From: Alphaproteobacteria bacterium
GTDB lineage: Bacteria > Pseudomonadota > Alphaproteobacteria > Rhizobiales > Rhizobiaceae
Direction: 5' to 3'
Assembly: GCA_017308345.1 (NCBI GenBank)
Contig: JAFKFE010000255.1
Coordinates: 1 to 12,291, forward strand
DNA length: 12,291 bases
The translations under genes and the position numbers were made by a program. How positions within the stretch are numbered: position 1 is the stretch's first letter; each line of letters starts with the position of its first letter. This document shows, in pieces, positions 1-6,896 of the stretch. The notes beneath the pieces were generated by a model. The model was not told the DNA's origin. It was given only the letters and a program-made list of their open reading frames with translations, and did no database searches.

Positions 1-418
1 AGCGGTTCGGCCATCGTGAGGCGCACCGTCCCCTGCAGGGCCTCCTCGCTGTACAGGCGGTGCGTCGCCGTCCGGCCGAACCCGGGTCCGTCATAAGGCG
101 GGAACACGGAGAGATCGGCCGCATGGGACCGAAGCAGGATCTTGCCCTTGTCGTCGCGGATCACGTAGGTCAGAAGTTCGTCATGGCTGCGGATCGCCCC
201 AAGGCGCTGGCTGGCGACGTCTTCGTCCTCGCGACCCACGATGTCCAGGACCGCCAGGGGAAGCAGGCGTTGCGCGGTCTCCTGGAGGGATGAATCGAAG
301 ACGTCCTCGATGCCGTGCCGCAGCAGCACAGCCGTAGCCCACGCCGCGCCGGCCCAGATCATCAGCAGAACCGCTCCAAGCGTCAGGAGGAGCCTGCCCT
401 GGAGGCTTCGCGGACGTC

Positions 419-422
<4 letters not shown>
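1..422 (-). CDS. Two-component sensor histidine kinase, N-terminal part (cut by window edge)
   Basis: Only the first 140 residues are present; the kinase core lies beyond the left edge. The start is a GTG at 422-420 whose bases overlap the response-regulator stop (GTGA, 4-bp overlap), so the two genes are translationally coupled. The protein begins with a basic stretch (MRRPRSLQGR) followed by a hydrophobic helix at about residues 11-34. A predicted periplasmic region follows, with the pattern DSSLQETAQRLLP and then LTYVIRDDKGKILLRS. That pattern is typical of the 2CSK_N sensor domain of the QseC/TctE/PmrB kinase group. The partner is the regulator immediately upstream. The signal is unknown. 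The identification rests on the N-terminal pattern and the overlap with a cognate regulator, since no H-box or ATPase motif can be seen here. Confidence 0.85.
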
Positions 423-1078
<656 letters not shown>

Positions 1079-1119
1079 TGTCATTCGCCTTTTCGCGGCT
1101 GCTGCCTTCCTTGCCGGAC

Positions 1120-1177
1120 GTTCCTGACACCAGCCTGAAGCGGATTGCGCGCGAACTTCAGGATAGCGTCAGCTTGG
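1120..1177. promoter_or_regulatory. Candidate response-regulator operator, copy 1 (divergent control region)
   Basis: The gap between the regulator and the PepSY gene holds two facing boxes. The plus-strand box is CCTGAC-N5-CCTGAA at 1123-1139. The minus-strand box is GCTGAC-N5-CCTGAA, occupying 1173 down to 1157. Each box is two hexamers repeated every 11 bp, the geometry known for PmrA/QseB-type regulators. The boxes are separated by 17 bp. The same layout recurs at 1635-1692, with 38 of 58 positions identical by hand alignment. Clear -10/-35 hexamers could not be assigned. Binding by the adjacent regulator is inferred. Confidence 0.6.
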
Positions 1178-1225
1178 CCCTCCACTTTGCGTTGGCGCAA
1201 ATCGGTTGGAACGGAGTCCATGCCC

Positions 1226-1543
1226 ATGCGGCTTGCCCTGACAATTCTCGCGTGCGTCGCGGCCTTCTCCGCCGGGCCGGCGCGCGCCGATGACGAATGC
1301 TTCGTCCCGATGGCGGACTGGAAGCCGAGGGAGGCCGTCGCCGCCCTTGCGGCCGAGCATGGCTGGACGGTGCGCCGGATCAAGATCGACGACGGCTGCT
1401 ATGAGATCGACGGCACCGACGCTCAGGGTCAGCGGATCGGGGTGACCGTCCATCCGTCGACCCTCGAGATCATCCAGATCGAATCCAGGGACGGCGCCGG
1501 TCATCGGCACCGCGACGATGAAGGCCGCCACGACGGTCAATGA
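1226..1543 (+). CDS. Small exported PepSY-domain protein
   Basis: This predicted periplasmic protein has 105 residues from the ATG at 1226. That start is preferred to the ATG at 1220 because GGAG at 1213-1216 is then 9 bases away and not 3. Residues 1-21 form a Sec signal peptide ending at an ARA-like site. The mature part (ECFVPMADWKPREAVAAL, then HGWTVRRIKIDDGCYEIDG, then a HPSTLEIIQI strand) matches the PepSY_2 pattern. Two cysteines (C25 and C58) could form a disulfide. The tail is rich in His, Arg and Asp and might bind metal. The gene is divergent from the two-component pair and shares its control region. PepSY proteins beside two-component systems are often regulon members or sensor modulators, so a feedback role is plausible but unproven. 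It is probably monocistronic, since a terminator follows. Confidence 0.85.
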   Translation: MRLALTILACVAAFSAGPARADDECFVPMADWKPREAVAALAAEHGWTVRRIKIDDGCYEIDGTDAQGQRIGVTVHPSTLEIIQIESRDGAGHRHRDDEGRHDGQ

Positions 1544-1609
1544 CTTCGCCCCGGCCTCGCCGGCGGAGTGGCCCGACCGCGGGGTATCCAAAAAGCAGAG
1601 AGCCATTCA

Positions 1610-1632
1610 GGCCCCGTTTCGGCGGGGCCTTT
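1610..1632 (+). terminator. Rho-independent terminator after the PepSY gene
   Basis: A perfect 7-bp GC stem, GGCCCCG (1610-1616) with CGGGGCC (1623-1629), has a 6-base loop and is followed by TTT. The U-tract is short, so efficiency may be partial. An A-rich run (about 1588-1594) precedes the stem on the other side. The terminator separates the PepSY gene from the operon that starts at 1733, so the second operator copy is a fresh promoter region. Confidence 0.65.
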
Positions 1633-1634
1633 CG

Positions 1635-1692
1635 GTTCCTGACGGCAAGCTGAAGCAGAAAGTCCATTTCCGTCAGGAACGGATCAGCCTGG
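1635..1692. promoter_or_regulatory. Candidate response-regulator operator, copy 2 (before the flavin electron-transfer operon)
   Basis: The plus-strand box CCTGAC-N5-GCTGAA lies at 1638-1654. The minus-strand box GCTGAT-N5-CCTGAC occupies 1688 down to 1672. Box length (17), inter-box gap (17) and orientation match those at 1120-1177 exactly. Part of the layout also reads as an 11-bp perfect inverted repeat, GTTCCTGACGG/CCGTCAGGAAC (1635-1645 and 1670-1680). Only one transcription unit starts here, at 1733, so the facing arrangement belongs to the operator and is not a by-product of divergent promoters. Confidence 0.6.
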
Positions 1693-1732
1693 ACCCTCAG
1701 AACGGCGCCAGCAGAAAAAAGGAGATCCTGCC

Positions 1733-2077
1733 ATGAAAAAGACCTTTGTCACCTTGCTCGCCTCGACGGCGCTGATCGCCGGGATCGGCCTGCCGGCATG
1801 GAGCGCGATGCACGGCGCCGACCTGTTCGAAGGACCGCGCGATGCGGCCCTGGCTGCCTTTCGCGAAGCGGGCGCGTCCCCGATGCTGGTCAGCGATGAT
1901 GACGGCGAAGGCCGTGATCACGAACGCCGGTTGCATCGCGGGGGCGATAGCGACGAAGAGGATGATGACGATTCCGATGGCGGCAACGCCCCGGGTCCGG
2001 CTCCAGCCGGGAGCGTGGCTCCTCCGGACAACGGCCTCTTCGGCACCGGCGCGGCGCCCAAGGTTCAGGTGAACTGA
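1733..2077 (+). CDS. Small exported acidic protein of unknown function
   Basis: This 114-residue protein is the first gene of the electron-transfer operon. The start is supported by AAGGAG at 1719-1724, 8 bases upstream. Residues 1-25 form a Sec signal peptide (KK, then a hydrophobic core, then AWSA). The mature protein has a short Ala-rich, probably helical segment (about 36-47) and an Asp-rich stretch from about 55 to 82 that includes DSDEEDDDDSD. A Pro/Gly/Ala linker follows, with a C-terminal NGLFGTGAAPKVQVN motif. It matches no domain that I recognise. The charged, low-complexity middle could bind cations or act as a flexible spacer. Position in the operon and export suggest a periplasmic accessory role next to the DUF2271 protein. 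The gene is real by start signal, signal peptide and operon position; its function is open. Confidence 0.8.
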   Translation: MKKTFVTLLASTALIAGIGLPAWSAMHGADLFEGPRDAALAAFREAGASPMLVSDDDGEGRDHERRLHRGGDSDEEDDDDSDGGNAPGPAPAGSVAPPDNGLFGTGAAPKVQVN

Positions 2078-2117
2078 GCCGACGGCCCGCATCACGCCAG
2101 ATCAAGGAAACAGTCCA

Positions 2118-2588
2118 ATGAAGACCATCCTCGCCGCCTTGGCTCTGACCACGGCGCTGACGTTCCCCGGCATCGCCATGGCGCGGCCGGTAACCCTTAC
2201 CACCACGCTGAAGGACTATGGCGGCAACGGAGCCTACCTCGCCATCTATGTCACGGACCCCAAGGGCGCCTACGCCGGCAGCCTGTGGATGGCCGGAACC
2301 AAGTCCAAATACTACGAGCACCTGTCCGACTGGTACCGCGCGACGGGCGGCAACACGGCCGAGATCAATGGCATCACCGGAGCGAGCGTGGGCGCCGGCC
2401 GCCGGCTGGAGATCACGCTCGACCTCGCCGACGCGCTCTTCGACGCGGGCTACACCGTTCACATCGACGCGGCCGCCGAGGACATGCGCGACAGCCCCAA
2501 CGAGATCGCCGTGCCGCTGACTGCCGAGGGAGCGGGACAGTCCGTCCCGGGCCGCCGCTACATCGCGAACTTCAGCTACGGCATGTAA
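2118..2588 (+). CDS. Exported DUF2271 protein, candidate covalent-FMN carrier
   Basis: This protein has 156 residues. AAGGAA lies about 9 bases before the ATG. A Sec signal peptide runs to about residue 22 (FPGIAMA). The mature part fits the DUF2271 family: beta-rich, with LWMAGTKSKYYEHLSDWYRA, then INGITGASVGAGRRLEITLDL, and ending in IANFSYGM. The TGAS at 87-90 sits where family members carry a GAT/GAS motif. It resembles the (S/T)GA(T/S) sequence at which ApbE attaches FMN through a Ser/Thr, with S90 the likely acceptor. The apbE-type gene two genes downstream and the membrane flavoreductase directly downstream support a role as the periplasmic flavin-bearing end of an electron-transfer chain. 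Family membership is fairly sure; flavinylation is inferred. The last position of the extended motif is Gly and not Ser/Thr. Confidence 0.85.
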   Translation: MKTILAALALTTALTFPGIAMARPVTLTTTLKDYGGNGAYLAIYVTDPKGAYAGSLWMAGTKSKYYEHLSDWYRATGGNTAEINGITGASVGAGRRLEITLDLADALFDAGYTVHIDAAAEDMRDSPNEIAVPLTAEGAGQSVPGRRYIANFSYGM

Positions 2589-2600
2589 GGGGCCGCAACG

Positions 2601-4805
2601 ATGATCCGTGCCCTTCACCGCTGGGTGGGCCTGCCGGCTCTGGTCCTCGTGACGCTCCTTGCCGTCAGTGGCGCGGCGCTGTCCATCTTCCCGGCGGCGG
2701 AGCGGATCTCCGCACCTCAGGCGGAACAGGCTATGAGCGTCGCGGACCTTGCCGCGCGTATCAAGGCCGCCTTCCCGGGAGTCGAGCAGATCCGGCGCTC
2801 GCCGTCGGGGCGCATCACCGCCTACTGGTTCGACGGCGGCAAACCGGCGTCGGCGGTCGTCGACCCGGCGACAGGAGCCGCCACGGCTCCGGCTGACCCC
2901 AACCCCCTGCAGCGTTGGCTCACCAACCTGCACCGCTCGCTGTTCCTTGACGATGCCGGCCGCATCGCCATGGCAGCGGGAGCGGCGGCCATGCTCGCCC
3001 TCGCCGTCTCTGGTTCCATGCTCGTCGCGCGGCGCGCCGGGGGGTGGAGACGCTGGTTTGCTCCGCTTCGGGGACCTCTGGCGGGGCGTGTGCATGTCGA
3101 GCTTGCCCGGGTCGCCGTGCCCGGCCTTCTGCTGTCGGCGGCGACGGCGCTCTGGATGACGGCCTCGACCTTCGGGCTCCTTCCCGACAAGGCGGCGGTC
3201 CCGGAATTGCCAGCCGCAAGCGGCACGATTGGCGCCCGGCTGACATCGATGCCTCTGCTCGTGGCGACACCGGTCTCGAGCCTGCGCGAGCTGAGCTTCC
3301 CCTCTCTCGAGGACGCCACCGACGTCTTTACGCTCAAGACGAACGCCGGCGCAGGCTATCTCGACCAGGGAACAGGGGCGACGCTCGGCTGGTCCGGCTT
3401 GAGCGGCTGGGCGCGCGTCTCCGAAACCATCTACATGCTTCACACCGGACAGGGCGCCGCGCTGCTCGGCCTGCTTCTGGGGCTTTCGGCGCTTGCCGTC
3501 CCTGTCATGGGCGCCACGGGACTCCTCATCTGGCTGGCGAACCTGAAAGGTCGCCCCACGATCCGCGACAATGCCGCGCCGGGCCGCGCGGAGACGGTCA
3601 TCCTGGTCGGAAGCGAGGGCGGCAGCACCTGGGGCTTTGCCGGGACACTGCACGCGGCGCTGACCCGCGCCGGTCAGCGTGTCCACACCATGCCGATGTC
3701 GGCGTTCGACCCCGGCCGCTTTTCCGGTGCGCGGCGGTACCTCGTCCTTGCCGCGACCTACGGCAATGGCGATCCGCCCGCGTCGGCCAAAGGGTTCCTC
3801 GATCGAGTGGCCGCACTTTCCACCGCCCCGGAGGCAAGACTGGCGGTGCTCGGCTTCGGCGACCGGAGCTTCCCGGCCTTCTGCGCCTACGCCAAGGCGG
3901 TCGCCGATGCCGCGCAAGACAAGGACTGGCCGCTTCTGCTGCCCTTCGAAACGGTGGACCGCCAGTCGCCGCAGGAATTCACCCGTTGGGGCCATGCGCT
4001 CGGTGCCGCGCTCGGCGTCGAACTGGAACTGGACCATCAGCCCGTTCGCCCCGAAACCAAGGCGCTGGTGCTTGTTTCGCGACGGGACCATGGCCACGAA
4101 GTCCAGGCGCCGACCGCGATCCTGCGTTTCGCCCTGCCACGCCCATCCGCATGGCAGCGCCTGACAAGACGTGGATTCGCTGGCTTCGAGGCCGGAGACC
4201 TGCTCGGCATCGTGCCGGAGGGATCGCCAGTGCCACGCTTCTATTCCCTCGCTTCGGGCAACCGTGACGGGTTCGTGGAGATCGTGGTGCGCAGGCATCC
4301 CGGCGGCATCTGCTCGGGCGAACTCATGGCGCTCGAACCGGGTGGGACCGTCGCCGGCTTCATCCGCCGCAATCCCACGTTCCACGTCGCACGCGACAGC
4401 GCTCCCCTCATACTGATCGGAGCGGGCACCGGAATAGGACCGCTTGCCGGCTTCATCCGCGCCAATACCGCGCGGCGGCCGATTCACCTGTTCTTCGGCA
4501 TGCGACTTCCAGGAAGCGATTTCCTCTATCGCGAGGAGCTCGAAGCCTGGGCGGCCGCCGGCAGGCTATCCAGCCTGTCCACGGCGGTCTCCCGTGGAGC
4601 GCGGCCGCGATACGTTCAGGACGCACTGGCAGCCGAGCAGCTCGAAGTCGTCCGCGCGATACGCAAGGGCGCGCGCGTCATGGTCTGCGGCGGGCGGCAG
4701 ATGGCGGCCGGGGTGGCGGAGACGATGGCGCGTATGCTTGAACCGCTTGGCCTGTCGCTTGCGGTCTTGAAGGCACAGGGGCGCTATGTCGAAGATGTCT
4801 ACTGA
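2601..4805 (+). CDS. PepSY/membrane-heme domain fused to flavodoxin and NAD(P)H:FAD reductase
   Basis: This 734-residue membrane protein probably moves electrons from cytosolic NAD(P)H outward. AAGGGG (2587-2592) overlaps the DUF2271 stop and precedes the ATG by 8 bases. The PepSY/TM part has helices at about 9-31, 121-143, 167-194 and 284-313, with periplasmic loops at 32-120 and 195-283. Histidines H6 and H165 (cytosolic side) and H111 and H281 (periplasmic side, LHTG) could ligate two b-hemes. The flavodoxin domain (about 332-470) shows GSEGGSTWG, ATYGNGDPP and FGDRSFPAFC. The reductase domain shows RFYSLAS (546-552) for FAD, GGICSGEL (568-575), the nucleotide loop GAGTGIGPLAGF (607-618), VMVCGG and a terminal GRYVEDVY like CysJ. 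Its end overlaps the apbE start. The fusion layout is typical of such proteins. Heme ligation is inferred from position. Confidence 0.93.
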   Translation: MIRALHRWVGLPALVLVTLLAVSGAALSIFPAAERISAPQAEQAMSVADLAARIKAAFPGVEQIRRSPSGRITAYWFDGGKPASAVVDPATGAATAPADPNPLQRWLTNLHRSLFLDDAGRIAMAAGAAAMLALAVSGSMLVARRAGGWRRWFAPLRGPLAGRVHVELARVAVPGLLLSAATALWMTASTFGLLPDKAAVPELPAASGTIGARLTSMPLLVATPVSSLRELSFPSLEDATDVFTLKTNAGAGYLDQGTGATLGWSGLSGWARVSETIYMLHTGQGAALLGLLLGLSALAVPVMGATGLLIWLANLKGRPTIRDNAAPGRAETVILVGSEGGSTWGFAGTLHAALTRAGQRVHTMPMSAFDPGRFSGARRYLVLAATYGNGDPPASAKGFLDRVAALSTAPEARLAVLGFGDRSFPAFCAYAKAVADAAQDKDWPLLLPFETVDRQSPQEFTRWGHALGAALGVELELDHQPVRPETKALVLVSRRDHGHEVQAPTAILRFALPRPSAWQRLTRRGFAGFEAGDLLGIVPEGSPVPRFYSLASGNRDGFVEIVVRRHPGGICSGELMALEPGGTVAGFIRRNPTFHVARDSAPLILIGAGTGIGPLAGFIRANTARRPIHLFFGMRLPGSDFLYREELEAWAAAGRLSSLSTAVSRGARPRYVQDALAAEQLEVVRAIRKGARVMVCGGRQMAAGVAETMARMLEPLGLSLAVLKAQGRYVEDVY

Positions 4806-5724
4806 CCTTGAACGCCACGCCCTCAACGGGCCGACGATGGGCACGCGCTGGTCCGCGTTGTTCCATGCTCCGTCCGGCTTCGACGCGGCGCCTGTCCGTG
4901 CGGCCCTCCAGGCCGCGGTTGACGAAGTGGACGCGCAAATGTCGACATGGAAACCCGACAGTGACCTGACGCGCCTCAACCAGGCCCCGACCGGGGAGTG
5001 GGTGACGGTTCCAGGACGCCTCCTGGACGTGATCCGGCTGGGGCTGAAGATCGGCCGGGAATCGGGTGGCGCTTTCGACATCGGCTTGGGCGACGCCGTG
5101 ACCGCGTGGGGCTTCGGCCCAGCCGGAGCCAGTCCGGACGGTATCCGCGAAGCGACGCGGGCGAGGCGGTCGCCTGCCCACGACGTGCTGGAGATCGACG
5201 GAACAAGGATTCGCAAGAAGGGGCGAATGACACTTGACCTCAATGGCGTCGCCAAGGGTTACGGCGTGGACCGTCTTGTCGAAATCCTCGGCGGCTTCGG
5301 AATCCGCGACGCGCTCGTGGGCATCGATGGCGAGATGCGGGCCATGGGCCTCAGACACGATGGCGACGCAGGCGACTACCGCCACTGGATCGAGGTGAAG
5401 GGCCGACGCCTCTCCCACACGATGGACCCAGTCCGTGGCGCGCCTCTCATGCAATCCCCGGCCTCGGTCACCGTCATAGCGCCAACCTGCGTCGAGGCGG
5501 ACGCCTGGGCGACCGCGTTCATGGTGCTCGGCCCGGATAGAAGCGGAGAGATTGCGCGACGGTCGAGGCTCAATGCTCTGTTCCTGCTTCGCGGTGAGGC
5601 GGACAGTATCCGCTGCTGCCGGATCGGCGGCTTGTTCAGCGGCGGACAGACGTCGGTTCCGCCGGACGGAGCCGGGCGCGATGGGGCACTCGACCGGGGA
5701 CCGGCTGTTGCAAGCCCCTTCTGA
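4786..5724 (+). CDS. apbE: FAD:protein FMN transferase (ApbE family) with a shortened core
   Basis: The product would transfer FMN from FAD to Ser/Thr of a partner protein. It has 312 residues. The ATG at 4786 overlaps the upstream gene by 20 bp (AGGGG at 4777-4781); an alternative ATG is at 4795. ApbE motifs are clear: GPTMGTRWS (15-23), SDLTRLN (59-65), SGGAFDIGLGDAVTAWGFGP (93-112), DLNGVAKGYGVD (151-162), GIDGEMRA (179-186), HTMDP (211-215) and EADAWAT (237-243), with D239/T243 as likely magnesium ligands. Two oddities stand out. No signal peptide is visible, although the likely substrate is exported. About 30 residues normally found between the GEMRAMGLR strand and GDYRHW, including the ISTSG-type motif, are absent at residues 193-196, in frame. 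The C-terminal 30 residues are Gly/Pro-rich and unfamiliar. Family certain; activity uncertain. Confidence 0.9.
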   Translation: MSKMSTDLERHALNGPTMGTRWSALFHAPSGFDAAPVRAALQAAVDEVDAQMSTWKPDSDLTRLNQAPTGEWVTVPGRLLDVIRLGLKIGRESGGAFDIGLGDAVTAWGFGPAGASPDGIREATRARRSPAHDVLEIDGTRIRKKGRMTLDLNGVAKGYGVDRLVEILGGFGIRDALVGIDGEMRAMGLRHDGDAGDYRHWIEVKGRRLSHTMDPVRGAPLMQSPASVTVIAPTCVEADAWATAFMVLGPDRSGEIARRSRLNALFLLRGEADSIRCCRIGGLFSGGQTSVPPDGAGRDGALDRGPAVASPF

Positions 5725-5742
5725 GATCCCTCGGCATGAGCT

Positions 5743-6798
5743 TCACGTCAGGGCTTGTCCCGGTCCGATCAGCACGGCGGCGCGGTAGGGCGGATTGCCG
5801 TACCAGGCCATCCGGTCGAGCTCCGCCGCCCTGACCGGCAGGTCGACAACGTCCATCGGCTGTTCGAGCCGGTCGGGCTCGACCCAGGGATCGTTGAGGA
5901 AATAGATGCCGTCGCCATGGCCATGGACGAGCACCCAGTGCGGGCAGGTGTAGCCCATCATCGGCGCCTGATCGATCAGCACCAGCGCCGAGAAGCCGCG
6001 ATCGAGCGCCCGGCCGATCTCTTCGACCCCAAAGGCGCGTGCCTCGTTCGGAAGGGCCGCGGCTTCGACCTGGCGCTTGAAACCCGCCTGCACGAAGCTC
6101 ATCAGGCCGCGCCTTTCCTCCGAACTGGCCCGGTCGAGGAAGATCGGTTCGGCGCTGCTCATGAAAACCTCAGCCCGCACTCCGCGCCGGTGCGCGGCCA
6201 GCGCCAGGCCGTAGGGGTCGCAGCCGCCCGGACCGCTCGGACCGATGATGGTGGTGGCCTCGCGCCAGAGCTGGACCTCCAGCGCGCGGTCCGGCCGCAA
6301 CGCCGGATCGATCCCGGCCATCGCCATGGCCAGCGCCGACGGCCCGCAAGTGAAGCCCGCCGTCTGCGGCCAGGACGGCGGAACCTGGTCCCGGCGCCGG
6401 GTCGGTTCGATACCGATCCAGCGTTGCAGGAACCCATTCCGGCGCTCCCACAGGCCGCCAATGCACCGCGCCGTGTCCTCACCGGCGCGCAGGCAGAGCA
6501 CATCCTGCGCGTACGCCTCCTTCTCCAGCACCTCCAGCAGGCGCGGGCCGTCACCCGCGACGAAGCTGGCGGCCGACCAGAACAAGGCGATACGCATCAT
6601 TGCGGCCGCCGGACGGCGCAGGCCGACCATGATCGCCTGCGGGCGGCCTTCGCTGTATTGCGCCACGCCGGTGACGCCAGCGACCTTCCGCAGGGCAGCC
6701 AGACGATCACCGATCCCGGCCGGCACCGCCGCCATCAGGCCCGACCAGGCGGACGCATCCGCGGCGGTGAAGAGTGTCACACTGGTCATTGGCGGCAT
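5743..6798 (-). CDS. C39-like cysteine peptidase family protein (DUF3335)
   Basis: This 351-residue protein is convergent with apbE (18 bp between the stops). The C-terminal two thirds match the DUF3335/peptidase C39-like family: QTAGFTCGPSALAMAMA with catalytic C151, then ALEVQLWREATTI and GPGGCDPYGLALAAHRRG, then CPHWVLVHGHGDGIYFLNDP with H287 and D303. The Cys-His-Asp triad is therefore complete. Residues 1-135 are not clearly assignable; related proteins carry a GNAT acetyltransferase there, and this part could be a diverged remnant. There is no signal peptide, so it probably acts in the cytosol. The start is uncertain: ATG at 6798 or 6789, neither with a Shine-Dalgarno sequence. The family often occurs with RimK-like ligases, and none is seen here. 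Its promoter appears to be overlapped by the TetR operator. The substrate is unknown. Confidence 0.85.
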   Translation of the reverse strand: MPPMTSVTLFTAADASAWSGLMAAVPAGIGDRLAALRKVAGVTGVAQYSEGRPQAIMVGLRRPAAAMMRIALFWSAASFVAGDGPRLLEVLEKEAYAQDVLCLRAGEDTARCIGGLWERRNGFLQRWIGIEPTRRRDQVPPSWPQTAGFTCGPSALAMAMAGIDPALRPDRALEVQLWREATTIIGPSGPGGCDPYGLALAAHRRGVRAEVFMSSAEPIFLDRASSEERRGLMSFVQAGFKRQVEAAALPNEARAFGVEEIGRALDRGFSALVLIDQAPMMGYTCPHWVLVHGHGDGIYFLNDPWVEPDRLEQPMDVVDLPVRAAELDRMAWYGNPPYRAAVLIGPGQALT

Positions 6799-6863
6799 GT
6801 GGTGAGTCGACGTCGGCTATGGCCGCGACGGATGGCGCGCGGCGCATTGGTCATTGGCGGTAT
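6783..6863. repeat. 16-bp direct repeat around the peptidase start
   Basis: TGGTCATTGGCGGCAT at 6783-6798 recurs as TGGTCATTGGCGGTAT at 6848-6863, with 15 of 16 positions identical and the copies 65 bp apart. The first copy covers both candidate start codons of the minus-strand peptidase. The second supplies an upstream minus-strand ATG (6854) that opens a 22-codon reading frame. This could be a small local duplication or a leader arrangement. The function is not known. Confidence 0.5.
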
Positions 6864-6896
6864 CCCGCGCCCTGCGTTTTCGGTTGCGGCCAGACG

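Noticed and set aside
1544..1609. Possible small RNA or tRNA remnant between the PepSY gene and its terminator
   Set aside because: No tRNA arms, T-loop or promoter could be found; the stretch is best read as the 3' untranslated end of the PepSY transcript.
1518..1736. 72-codon plus-strand frame across the PepSY terminator
   Set aside because: It runs through the terminator hairpin and the second operator copy and has no good ribosome binding site.
1890..4487. Minus-strand open frame of 865 codons opposite the DUF2271 and reductase genes
   Set aside because: The translation is Arg/Gly/Ala-rich with no recognisable domain. The plus strand has full domain matches, signal peptides and ribosome binding sites. 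Long antisense frames are common in GC-rich genes.
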